From the NCBI GenBank assembly GCA_964415365.1, contig CAYPYW010000038.1:1-16904 (forward strand): a stretch of 16,904 nt of DNA. The letters run 5' to 3'. Source of the stretch: Hydromicrobium sp964415365. Its GTDB lineage: Bacteria; Actinomycetota; Humimicrobiia; Humimicrobiales; Humimicrobiaceae. The notes under the pieces were generated by a model, which had not been told where the DNA came from, ran no database searches, and worked only from the letters and a program-made list of their open reading frames with translations. Each line of letters opens with the position of its first letter. Position 1 is the first letter of the stretch. Positions 1 to 7,507 of the stretch are shown piece after piece. The position numbers and the translations under genes were made by a program.

Positions 1-81
1 AAATCAACTTTCCTTTATTTGCGGGGTTTTTGGGACATCAACTGATAAACTCGAGAGGATTTACAATTAATTCCTCTAAAA

Positions 82-687
82 CTATTCAACCAATTTTAGC
101 AACAGACTTAAAGCAACGCAGAAACCACCTGCAACAAGCATTTTTATACCACTAACCACGAGATTACTCCGGGAGATTTTCCCTAAAAACAGGCCTATTC
201 CAAATAATACTGAAAATGCCAGAGCAAAACCACTGTAATAACAAATATTTATTGGTATATACTTTCCAAAAAGAAAAGGGATCAAAGGAATAAATGCTGT
301 CACTACAGGTGATAGTCCATTCACAGCAGCAAGTGTTATTACGGCAAACTTTTGCGCATGGTATATTATCGTTTCATCCAGATTATGAAGAGTCGATTCC
401 TCTAAATCATCCAGCTCTCTTTTTCTTTCAGCAGTTTCACTGTTATAAGCGCTCCACACACCAGAAACACCAAGAGAAATACATATTGCAGAGCCAGCTA
501 TTATAACATGCTTATACTCTGTGACTCTAATAATATAATTTCCCACAAGAACACCAATACTGGTAATCACTCCATCAAAACCGTTTATCGCAAAGTATCT
601 TCTCACCAACTTGGTAATACTTGCAATTCTATTATATGCTTTTACCCGCTCAATATAACTCAGAAAGCTATCTTTTATTTTTTTCAT
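82..687 (-). CDS. VIT1/CCC1-family metal (Fe/Mn) transporter-like membrane protein
   Basis: 201 aa. Residues about 31-50 (RRYFAINGFDGVITSIGVLV) match the first membrane segment of the VIT1/CCC1 family, with its Asp-Gly pair, and are followed by four more hydrophobic segments (about 61-80, 113-140, 146-168 and 178-200). The acidic/basic stretch AERKRELDDLEE after the second segment corresponds to the cytoplasmic metal-binding helix of the family. Family members move ferrous iron or manganese across membranes; the substrate here is inferred only. The gene is 40 bp downstream of lipA on the same strand with no convincing terminator between, so it may be the last gene of the parAB-lipA unit. The ATG start at 687 has only a weak ribosome binding site. 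The length suits the compact archaeal/bacterial form. Confidence 0.75.
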   Translation of the reverse strand: MKKIKDSFLSYIERVKAYNRIASITKLVRRYFAINGFDGVITSIGVLVGNYIIRVTEYKHVIIAGSAICISLGVSGVWSAYNSETAERKRELDDLEESTLHNLDETIIYHAQKFAVITLAAVNGLSPVVTAFIPLIPFLFGKYIPINICYYSGFALAFSVLFGIGLFLGKISRSNLVVSGIKMLVAGGFCVALSLLLKLVE

Positions 688-727
688 CTAAACTTTTCTT
701 GAGTATCTTTTTTAAAAAATAGTTTTA

Positions 728-1600
728 TTAATTCCTTTCCTTCGAAACTCCATTCAGTATAATATCCGCACAATAAGAAGATCTCACAAATATCCCACTT
801 ACAACTGCCATGAATTTAAAACTCTCTGCTAATTTTCTCATACTCTCGAATTCCTCAGGCCTATAAAATTTCTCTACTGGAAGATTTGAGAATGAGGGTC
901 TTAAGTATTGACCTATCGTAACAATATCACAAGCTACCTCTTTTAAGTCCGACAGCAACTTTATTATCTCTTCCCTGCTTTCTCCAAGCCCCACCATAAA
1001 TCCAGATTTCGTATAAATATCCGGCCTTAACAATTTAGCGTATTTTAATATATTAAGTGAAGTTTCATAATTTGCATATCTCCTGGCTCTGCCAAAATTT
1101 CTTTTAACTGTCTCTATATTATGACCCAAAACGTCCAGGTTTTGAGCAAGAAGAATCTCCAAATTGTCAATATTCCCTCCAAAATCAGGAATCAAGCATT
1201 CTATTTTTAAATTGGGATCTGATTTCTTTATTTCACTTATAGTTTTCGCAAAATGAGAACTCCCACCATCGGATAAATCATCCCTGGTCACAGAAGTAAT
1301 AACCACATATTTTAATCCCATCTTCTTTACTACATCTGCTATCCTTGAAGGTTCATTATCATCTAACATTTTAGGCTTCCCGGACTTTACACCACAGAAA
1401 CCGCAATTACGGGTACAGATATCACCCATTAGCATAAAGGTCGCAGTTTTCTTGCTAAAACATTCGAAAATGTTTGGGCACTTGGCGCTCTGACAAACAG
1501 TATTCAGGTGTAAGTTATCGATGAGATTTTTGACCTGGTTAATTTTAAGATTATTTACGCTGACTTTTTTCCTAAGCCAATCCGGCTTGCTAATGGACAA
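728..1600 (-). CDS. lipA: Lipoyl synthase (radical SAM)
   Basis: 290 aa, the usual length for LipA. It inserts two sulfur atoms into protein-bound octanoyl groups to form the lipoyl cofactor of 2-oxoacid dehydrogenases and the glycine cleavage system. Both cluster motifs are visible: the auxiliary cluster C36-x4-C41-x5-C47 (CQSAKCPNIFEC) and the radical-SAM cluster C62-x3-C66-x2-C69 (CTRNCGFC). The C-terminal FVRSSYCAD carries the RSSY serine that ligates the auxiliary cluster. The start is TTG at 1600 and overlaps the end of parB by 11 bp, so the two are translationally coupled; I see no ATG in a suitable place. No octanoyltransferase (lipB) or lipoate ligase gene is present in the window, so the acyl donor route is unknown. 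Placement directly after parB is unusual. Confidence 0.95.
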   Translation of the reverse strand: MSISKPDWLRKKVSVNNLKINQVKNLIDNLHLNTVCQSAKCPNIFECFSKKTATFMLMGDICTRNCGFCGVKSGKPKMLDDNEPSRIADVVKKMGLKYVVITSVTRDDLSDGGSSHFAKTISEIKKSDPNLKIECLIPDFGGNIDNLEILLAQNLDVLGHNIETVKRNFGRARRYANYETSLNILKYAKLLRPDIYTKSGFMVGLGESREEIIKLLSDLKEVACDIVTIGQYLRPSFSNLPVEKFYRPEEFESMRKLAESFKFMAVVSGIFVRSSYCADIILNGVSKERN

Positions 1601-2450
1601 TTTTATCCACTACTCTTTCAAGATCCCTAATAGAGCCAAACTCTATTACAATTTTCCCCTTTTTTTTACCCATTGTTATATTAACAGGGACATTAAGATG
1701 CTCAGATAATTTCTGGGATATCTCCGGGAGCTTGCTTAGCTGCAGGACTTTCTTAACTTTTTTACCCCCAGCAGGCCTTCTCCGCTTACCTGTCATTCTT
1801 TCAACATCTCTTACACTGAGATCATTTTCCACAACAAGATTTGCAATCTTTATCCTTTCTTTATCTCCGTCTATTGCCAGAATTGATCTTGCGTGCCCTT
1901 CACTTATCTTTCCATCATTTATTAATTTTTGAACTTCTATTGGAAGGGAAAGCAACCTCAGCGAGTTGGTTATTGACGCCCTGCTTTTACTGACCCTTTT
2001 TGAAAGCTGCTCATGTGTAATCTTAAATTCCTCTATGAGCTGTTTAAACGTATGAGCTTTCTCCATTGGACTTAAATTATCCCTATGAATGTTCTCTATA
2101 AGAGCCATCTCCAGGGAAGATGTATCATTCACACCGGTAACTACTATAGAAGGGATGGTATTAATACCGATTTTTTTGGTGGCTCTATATCTTCTTTCAC
2201 CGGTAACAATTTCATACTTCTCTTCGTCATCCAGTTTTCTAACCACTATTGGCTGAATAACTCCAAACTCTTTTATTGATTCAGCAAGCTCAGCCAGTGA
2301 CTCCTCATCAAATCTGCTTCTTGGCTGATTTTTGTTTGGAATAATTTTATTTAACGGCAGTTCAACTATTGCACTTGACTCACCTTCAGAAGGCTTGTTT
2401 ATACTCGGAATCAATGCGCTAAGTCCTCTACCTAAACCTCTTCTAGCCAT
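1590..2450 (-). CDS. parB: Chromosome partitioning protein ParB (Spo0J)
   Basis: 286 aa. ParB is the CTP-dependent DNA clamp that loads at parS, spreads on DNA and recruits SMC and ParA. The N-terminal MARRGLGRGLSALIP is the ParA-interacting segment. The CTP-binding motif GERRYRA lies at residues 84-90 and the second conserved block ENIHRDNLSPMEKA at 119-132. A helix-turn-helix (about 143-167, ITHEQLSKRVSKSRASI) recognises parS. A C-terminal dimerisation domain follows at about 240-286. The ATG at 2450 follows an AAGGAAG Shine-Dalgarno and overlaps parA by 8 bp. Two perfect parS sites occur in the same window (5985-6000 and 7451-7466), matching the specificity of the Spo0J/ParB family. Confidence 0.97.
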   Translation of the reverse strand: MARRGLGRGLSALIPSINKPSEGESSAIVELPLNKIIPNKNQPRSRFDEESLAELAESIKEFGVIQPIVVRKLDDEEKYEIVTGERRYRATKKIGINTIPSIVVTGVNDTSSLEMALIENIHRDNLSPMEKAHTFKQLIEEFKITHEQLSKRVSKSRASITNSLRLLSLPIEVQKLINDGKISEGHARSILAIDGDKERIKIANLVVENDLSVRDVERMTGKRRRPAGGKKVKKVLQLSKLPEISQKLSEHLNVPVNITMGKKKGKIVIEFGSIRDLERVVDKIVH

Positions 2451-3267
2451 TCTCTATCACTTCCTTTGTAAAATTACTATAAGCTTCTGCTCCCTTGCAA
2501 CCAGGGTCATATTCTATAATAGGCTTCCCATAACTTGGTGCTTCGCTGAGCCTCACATTTCTGGGAATAACCGTTTTGTATACCTTTTCTGAAAAATAAT
2601 TTTTGACCTCCTCTATTACCTGTTCGGCAAGTTTTATCCTTGGGTCATACATAGTCATTATGGCTCCTTTTATCTTCAATGTATCATTCAGATTTTTTTT
2701 AACGAGATCTATAGTGTTTAAAAGTTGGCCAAGCCCTTCAAGAGCGTAGTATTCACACTGTATCGGTATGATAACTTCCTTAGCCGCTGTTAACGCATTG
2801 ATAGTTAAAAGTCCCAGCGCAGGCGGACAGTCAATCAGGATAAAATCATAATCACTTCCAATTTTACTTACAGCTTCCCTTAGCCTGAATTCCCTTTTTA
2901 AAGCTGGGACTAATTCCACTTCCGCTCCAGCAAGCTGTATGGAAGATGGAAGAATCTTGAGGTCTTTATATGAGGTATCTAAAATTACTTCATCAGGATC
3001 CCTATCATGGATCAGGACATCATAAATTGACTCCTTAACATCCGAAGGACTTATACCCAGGCCACTGGTCGAATTACTCTGCGGGTCGAGATCTATGAGC
3101 AGTGTCCTGTAACCATAAGAGCTTAAGTAAGCAGAAACATTTACTGCCGTGGTGCTTTTCCCTACTCCTCCCTTTTGGTTCGTAAATGCAATTATCCTGC
3201 CAACGTGCCCTCTGCTCGCCGACTTATCCTTCCTTTTATTTCTAACTATCATATCGAATAACTTCAT
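2443..3267 (-). CDS. parA: Chromosome partitioning ATPase ParA (Soj)
   Basis: 274 aa. Deviant-Walker-A ATPase that binds nucleoid DNA as an ATP dimer and moves or releases ParB-parS complexes; Soj homologues also control DnaA. KGGVGKST is at residues 32-39, LLIDLDPQSN follows the next strand, and the Walker B region reads FILIDCPPALG. It has about 20 more N-terminal residues than many Soj proteins: an internal ATG (residue 6, position 3252) is an alternative start, and the 3267 start has only a weak AAGG upstream. The gene overlaps parB by 8 bp, giving a classic parAB operon. The 75 bp between it and rsmG contain a small inverted repeat (3299-3314) that could be an operator. Confidence 0.96.
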   Translation of the reverse strand: MKLFDMIVRNKRKDKSASRGHVGRIIAFTNQKGGVGKSTTAVNVSAYLSSYGYRTLLIDLDPQSNSTSGLGISPSDVKESIYDVLIHDRDPDEVILDTSYKDLKILPSSIQLAGAEVELVPALKREFRLREAVSKIGSDYDFILIDCPPALGLLTINALTAAKEVIIPIQCEYYALEGLGQLLNTIDLVKKNLNDTLKIKGAIMTMYDPRIKLAEQVIEEVKNYFSEKVYKTVIPRNVRLSEAPSYGKPIIEYDPGCKGAEAYSNFTKEVIENG

Positions 3268-3298
3268 CTGGTAAACCTTACTATACTAACTTTACACA

Positions 3299-3314
3299 TA
3301 TGCACTTTTGCATA
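3299..3314. repeat. Short inverted repeat upstream of parA
   Basis: TATGCA-CTTT-TGCATA, two perfect 6-bp arms with a 4-bp spacer, in the 75-bp gap between the rsmG stop and the parA start. It could be a small operator or a weak hairpin in the message. No T-tract follows, so it is not an intrinsic terminator. I could not find a convincing promoter beside it. Confidence 0.3.
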
Positions 3315-3342
3315 ATTACATAAAATATAACAAACCCTCTGT

Positions 3343-4074
3343 CTATAAGGCCTTCTTTTTTATTTCACTGAAATTCCGGGGATATATTTTCGGAGAATCT
3401 TTTACCTTTTTAACCACCAGAAAAGCTCTGTATTCGCCCAGATAAGGAACTTTAATCTCCAACAAATCGTCTACCTTTCCACCTAATTTTGAGATAGCTT
3501 CCCTATTATCCTCAAGCTCGGTAAATATTTTTTTACTCTTATAGAATATAATTTTACCATTTATTCTACAAAATGGAATCGTTAATTCAATTAAAATATT
3601 AAACCGGGTAACAGCTCTTGCCAGAATAATGTCAAAATTTTCTCTGTATGAATTTTCCCTTGCCAGTTCTTCAGCTCTTCCTCTAATCACGCTGATGTTC
3701 TTAAATTTTAACTCTTCAATCAGCAGATTTAAAAAATTAATCTTCTTTAATGTTTTGTCCAGGAGGTAAAATATTTTATCACTTAAAAAAATAGACAGGG
3801 GCACCCCGGGTAATCCTGCACCTGTCCCTATATCCAGTATCTCTTTTATATAGCCATTTTCATTAAAAATCTTCTTTTCATATTTTAATATCGAAATAGA
3901 GTCCAGGATGTGCCTTATAAGGATCCCTTCTTTATCTTTTGTACCGACAAGATTAAATTTCTTATTATACTTATAAACCAAATCCAGATATCCTTCCATA
4001 ACCTCAACCTGATCCTGGGAAAAATTAATATCCAGTTCTTTAAGTGATAATTTCAAAATATTATTAGTATTCAA
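3343..4074 (-). CDS. rsmG: 16S rRNA (guanine-N7)-methyltransferase RsmG (GidB)
   Basis: 243 aa, normal for RsmG, which makes m7G527 in the 16S rRNA 530 loop using S-adenosylmethionine. The SAM-binding motif DIGTGAGLPGVP is at residues 81-92, preceded by the conserved RHILDSI segment (about 54-60). The ARAV motif (FDIILARAVTRF) lies in the middle of the protein. The start is TTG at 4074, supported by AAGGTG seven bases upstream, and it overlaps the end of mnmG by 11 bp, implying coupling. In other bacteria loss of this enzyme gives low-level streptomycin resistance (family knowledge). It is co-transcribed with mnmG as in most genomes. Confidence 0.96.
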   Translation of the reverse strand: MNTNNILKLSLKELDINFSQDQVEVMEGYLDLVYKYNKKFNLVGTKDKEGILIRHILDSISILKYEKKIFNENGYIKEILDIGTGAGLPGVPLSIFLSDKIFYLLDKTLKKINFLNLLIEELKFKNISVIRGRAEELARENSYRENFDIILARAVTRFNILIELTIPFCRINGKIIFYKSKKIFTELEDNREAISKLGGKVDDLLEIKVPYLGEYRAFLVVKKVKDSPKIYPRNFSEIKKKAL

Positions 4075-5944
4075 AATTAAACACCTTTTTCAATTTCCCT
4101 TTTAGATTTAACATGAGTATCGATATATCCGCAGGCGATATCCCTGCAATCCTTGAAGCCTGCCCGAGGGTATTTGGCTTAATTTTTGAAAGTTTATCCT
4201 GTGCCTCATAAGTCAGCCCGGTTATTTTAAAATAATCCAAATCCTGTGGAAGATAATATTTTTCCAGGCTCTCTAACTTCTTAATTTCGTTTAACTGTCT
4301 GTTTATATAACCTTCATACTTTATTCTAATCTCTGTTTGCTTTAGAGTATTTTCATCATAGTTATCTCTTTTACCACAAAGAAAGCGCATCATACCATCC
4401 ATACCAACTTCTGGTCTTTTCAGGAGTTGGTACATGCTCAAAGGAGTTTCGATAGATTTAGTACCAATCTCTTCAAGAATTACATTATTTTCCCTATCCG
4501 GGTTTAAACTGGTACCCTTTAATCTGGATATTAATCTATTAATCTCTCCCTCCCTTTTAATTACATTTTCATACTGCCTATCGGTTATAAGTCCGATATT
4601 GTTTCCAAATCTACATAGTCTTATATCGGCATTATCAGACCGTAACACAAGTCTATATTCTGCTCTTGAGGTATACATCCTGTAAGGTTCCATAAGTTCC
4701 TTAGTAAGAAGGTCATCTATCAGAACTCCTATATAGCTGCTATCCCTGGTTAGTATTAAAGGAGGCTTATTCATTATTTTCTGCGCTGCATTTACTCCTG
4801 CTACAAAGCCCTGGGCTGCTGCCTCTTCATATCCTGAGGTTCCGTTTATCTGACCTGCGAAATACAAATTCTCCACTTTCTTGGATTCCAGAGTAAAATT
4901 CAACTGATTGGGAATTATATAATCATATTCTACAGCATAACCGGGTCTAATTATCCTTGCATTCTCAAGCCCTTCAACAGTATTTACTATCTTCTGCTGT
5001 ATTTCTGCAGGCATGCTGGTAGTAAGCCCCTGGAGATACATTTCATTGGTATGGGCTCCCTCAGGTTCAATAAAGACCGGATGTCTTTTCTTTTCCGGAA
5101 AATTAATCACTTTTCTGTCGATAGACGGGCAGTGTCTTGGGCCATGGGTGTCAACCATCCCGGACTTTATGGGAGACTTATCTATATTTTCTGTTATTAT
5201 TTTATGGGTTTTTTTATTAGTATAAGTCAAATAACAATCAATGCTTTCATGTATTTTTTCCTCATCCCAGAAAGAAAAGCTCAAGGGTTTATTTTCACCA
5301 CGTTGTACTTCAGCTTTAGAAAAATCTACTGTCCTTTTATCAACCCTTGGAGGAGTTGCCGTCTGGAATCTATCTATCTTAAAGTTAAGGTCAATTAGAT
5401 TTCCTGTTAAACTCATTGCCGGATATTCACCCATTCTTCCGGCTTGATAATCTTTTGCCCCGATGATTATTCTCCCCCTTAAAAAGGTACCAGTAGCTAT
5501 TATTACTGCTTTCCCGCCAAATAACAGGCCGCTTTCAATCTCTACACCAATTGCAGTGCCGTCTTTTACCAGTATTTTATTAACTGTGCCCTGTCTCAGA
5601 GTTAGATTTTTAGTACTTTCGAGGACTCTTTTCATTTCGATTTCATACTCTCTTTTATCTATCTGAGCCCGTAAAGCCTGAACCGCCGGGCCTTTACTTC
5701 TATTCAGAACCTTGATCTGTATTAGAGTACTATCAGCAGTCCTCGCCATTTGCCCACCAAGTGCATCCAATTCCCTGACAATCTGGCTTTTCCCCAACCC
5801 TCCTATCGATGGATTACAAGGCATTAAGGCAACTTTATCCACATTAATTGTAAGCAATATAGTATTTAGTCCCAATCTCGCCGATGCCAGTGCTGCTTCA
5901 CAGCCCGCATGTCCGGCACCCACAACTATCACATCATAATCCAT
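4064..5944 (-). CDS. mnmG: tRNA uridine-5-carboxymethylaminomethyl(34) synthesis enzyme MnmG (GidA)
   Basis: 626 aa, full length. With MnmE it adds an (carboxymethyl)aminomethyl group at C5 of wobble U34 in certain tRNAs, using FAD, NADH and a folate carbon. The FAD-binding GAGHAGCEAA is at residues 9-18. Both catalytic cysteines of the family are present: C43 in MPCNPSIGG (E. coli C47) and C272 in GPRHCPSID (E. coli C277). TPPRVD is at 197-202, and SRAEYRLVLRSDNADIRL precedes the helical C-terminal domain that contacts MnmE and tRNA. The ATG at 5944 lies 37 bp after the shorter paralogue, with a weak Shine-Dalgarno. The first codons share a near-identical DNA patch with that paralogue. A perfect TTATCCACA lies at 5835-5843 inside the gene and is probably coincidental. 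Confidence 0.97.
   Translation of the reverse strand: MDYDVIVVGAGHAGCEAALASARLGLNTILLTINVDKVALMPCNPSIGGLGKSQIVRELDALGGQMARTADSTLIQIKVLNRSKGPAVQALRAQIDKREYEIEMKRVLESTKNLTLRQGTVNKILVKDGTAIGVEIESGLLFGGKAVIIATGTFLRGRIIIGAKDYQAGRMGEYPAMSLTGNLIDLNFKIDRFQTATPPRVDKRTVDFSKAEVQRGENKPLSFSFWDEEKIHESIDCYLTYTNKKTHKIITENIDKSPIKSGMVDTHGPRHCPSIDRKVINFPEKKRHPVFIEPEGAHTNEMYLQGLTTSMPAEIQQKIVNTVEGLENARIIRPGYAVEYDYIIPNQLNFTLESKKVENLYFAGQINGTSGYEEAAAQGFVAGVNAAQKIMNKPPLILTRDSSYIGVLIDDLLTKELMEPYRMYTSRAEYRLVLRSDNADIRLCRFGNNIGLITDRQYENVIKREGEINRLISRLKGTSLNPDRENNVILEEIGTKSIETPLSMYQLLKRPEVGMDGMMRFLCGKRDNYDENTLKQTEIRIKYEGYINRQLNEIKKLESLEKYYLPQDLDYFKITGLTYEAQDKLSKIKPNTLGQASRIAGISPADISILMLNLKGKLKKVFNFEY
5886..5936. repeat. 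Near-identical patch shared by mnmG and its paralogue (copy 1)
   Basis: This 51-bp stretch encodes the glycine-rich FAD-binding segment of MnmG. It matches 7345-7395 in the paralogue at 48 of 51 positions, with 30 uninterrupted identical bases (5904-5933 against 7363-7392). The match includes third codon positions, while most of the rest of the two genes has diverged strongly. The copies are in direct orientation, 1459 bp apart. Confidence 0.85.
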
Positions 5945-5981
5945 ATTATTTTCACTTTCTTAATAACTCTATAGACAGATC

Positions 5982-7424
5982 CTATGTTTCACGTGAAACA
6001 TCACTTCCCATTTTCTTATATTTCTTTATGATTTTTTCCGCCTTGTCTTTGTTTCCCAGCTTTACTAAAAATTTTAACATCCTCCTGTCGGCATTATCGT
6101 ACCCATGGTAAGAATTATATTCATTCACGTGCACTCTTATCCTGTAAGGCTCTTTTACTCCCTTAATCACCAGATCATTAATTAGCACCCCTATGCAACC
6201 ATCATTTCTATCCACGATAATACTATCGAGGCTTTTTAATGATCTAGAAGCATTTATCCCTGCAATTACTCCTTGTGCAGCAGATTCTTCATAACCAGTT
6301 GTTCCATTTACTTGGCCAGCAAAGAAAATTCCCCTAAAATCCTTACTTTCCAGACTATTTTTTAATTGAAATGGAAGCAAATAACTATATTCCACACCAT
6401 AACCCGGTCTGGTCATTTCTGATCTCTCAAGACCCTTTATTTTTTTTAGCATTTTAACCTGTAATTCCTCTGAAGCCGCGGTTTCAAGCCCATTCAGGTA
6501 CACTTCACTTGTATCTCTCCCCACAGGCTGTATGAAAACTTCTCTCCCTTCTACATTACCATTTCTTAAAATTCTATCCTCAATTGAATAACAACCTTCC
6601 AATGTCACTGATTCTATACTATTACCACTAATTATTTTTTCACCCATATCGTTTAATATACACTCAGAAAGGTCTTCATTAATGTAGGCTATGTAACTGT
6701 AAATCTGATCTTTATCTTTAGTATTACTTCCATATGAAAACATCTGAGGAACCCTGCTATACGGCTGTTTTCTTAGATTACTCACATTAATGGACTTTTT
6801 ATCTACTAAGGGAGCAGCATATCTCTTTAATCGACCAAATCTAAAGCCTAGATTTTTTAAACTACTCGAGAACTTTTTAGAACATATTTCACCCTGCCTT
6901 CCTGCATCTATCGTATAATCACCCCAAAATATTCTCGCTTCCAGGAAAGTTCCAGTACATACAACAATAGAACTGCAGCAGTAGACAATCCCATCGTTAG
7001 TGTATAAGTTATACTTTTCTCCACTTCTTCTTATGCTTATCACAAGCCCCTGCCTTAAATCCAGATTATCTTGATTTTCCAGAATCCCTTTCATGGATAA
7101 AAAATATCTCCTCTTATCAACAGTTGCCTGCAGTGCTCTTATAGCTGGATTCTCCTGACAATTGACCATCTGCATATTAATATAGTTTTTATCAATATTT
7201 CTAGAAATCTCACCGCCTAAAACATCCATTTCTTTTATCAGCTGATCTCTTCCAAAACCGCCTACTATGCTACCATACGACATAAGAGCTATACTATCCA
7301 TATTTATCGATATCAGTAAGGTCCTTACATCATTTCTGGCAGAAGCCAGCGCTGCTTCACAACCCGCATGTCCGGCACCCACAACTATCACACCATATTT
7401 AGATTTTTCCTCTTTTTTAATCAT
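5982..7424 (-). CDS. Short diverged MnmG/GidA paralogue, FAD-binding
   Basis: 480 aa against 626 for the adjacent MnmG. It is collinear with MnmG from GAGHAGCEAA (residues 16-25) through RPGYGVEYSYL and FAGQVNGTTGYEE to a degenerate HVNEYNSYHGYDNADRRM, then stops, so the C-terminal domain that binds MnmE and tRNA is missing. The first catalytic cysteine is replaced (SYGSIVGG, Y50, where MnmG has PCNPSIGG), while the second is kept (C278 in GCYSIEDR). TPPRVD has become AAPLVDK. It is therefore unlikely to perform the MnmG reaction alone. It could bind FAD, dimerise with MnmG, act on another substrate, or be regulatory (inference). It is not TrmFO, whose signature is GAGLAGSEAA. It sits between mnmE and mnmG with a parS site upstream and another in its last codons. 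The long intact frame argues against a pseudogene. Confidence 0.85.
   Translation of the reverse strand: MIKKEEKSKYGVIVVGAGHAGCEAALASARNDVRTLLISINMDSIALMSYGSIVGGFGRDQLIKEMDVLGGEISRNIDKNYINMQMVNCQENPAIRALQATVDKRRYFLSMKGILENQDNLDLRQGLVISIRRSGEKYNLYTNDGIVYCCSSIVVCTGTFLEARIFWGDYTIDAGRQGEICSKKFSSSLKNLGFRFGRLKRYAAPLVDKKSINVSNLRKQPYSRVPQMFSYGSNTKDKDQIYSYIAYINEDLSECILNDMGEKIISGNSIESVTLEGCYSIEDRILRNGNVEGREVFIQPVGRDTSEVYLNGLETAASEELQVKMLKKIKGLERSEMTRPGYGVEYSYLLPFQLKNSLESKDFRGIFFAGQVNGTTGYEESAAQGVIAGINASRSLKSLDSIIVDRNDGCIGVLINDLVIKGVKEPYRIRVHVNEYNSYHGYDNADRRMLKFLVKLGNKDKAEKIIKKYKKMGSDVSRET
5985..6000. promoter_or_regulatory. parS: parS site (ParB-binding palindrome), inside a coding sequence
   Basis: TGTTTCACGTGAAACA, a perfect 16-bp palindrome identical to the consensus chromosomal parS bound by Spo0J/ParB. 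It lies within the final codons of the MnmG paralogue, where it encodes the tail V-S-R-E-T just before the TAG stop. ParB, the presumed ligand, is encoded about 3.5 kb away. Confidence 0.95.
7345..7395. repeat. Near-identical patch shared by mnmG and its paralogue (copy 2)
   Basis: Direct-repeat partner of 5886-5936 (48 of 51 identical, with a 30-bp perfect core at 7363-7392). It encodes the FAD-binding segment of the short paralogue. Confidence 0.85.
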
Positions 7425-7450
7425 TTTATTTGCTTTAAACTTCGTGATAC

Positions 7451-7466
7451 TGTTTCACGTGAAACA
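7451..7466. promoter_or_regulatory. parS: parS site (ParB-binding palindrome), intergenic
   Basis: TGTTTCACGTGAAACA, identical to the copy at 5985-6000. It lies in the 83-bp gap between the mnmE stop and the start of the MnmG paralogue, 26 bp before that start codon. ParB loading here could also influence transcription through the gap (inference). Confidence 0.95.
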
Positions 7467-7507
7467 TTTTCGCCAAATATTCTTATCATATTGTTTTTTG
7501 GCACTCC

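Noticed and set aside
54..77. AGAGGA/TCCTCT hairpin after the transporter gene as a terminator
   Set aside because: Only a 6-bp stem with a 12-base loop and no T-run on the minus strand after it.
1602..1610. TTATCCACT DnaA-like box
   Set aside because: Single site within the end of parB coding sequence, far from the origin cluster.
5835..5843. Perfect TTATCCACA DnaA box
   Set aside because: It is isolated inside mnmG, encoding part of N-V-D-K, with no companion boxes or AT-rich element; probably chance from codon usage.
6126..6131. CACGTG core, possible third parS
   Set aside because: The flanks do not match (five or more mismatches to the 16-mer) and it lies in coding sequence.
5982..7424. 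Paralogue as TrmFO (folate-dependent tRNA m5U54 methyltransferase)
   Set aside because: Its N-terminus reads GAGHAGCEAA as in MnmG, not GAGLAGSEAA, and it aligns collinearly with the neighbouring MnmG.
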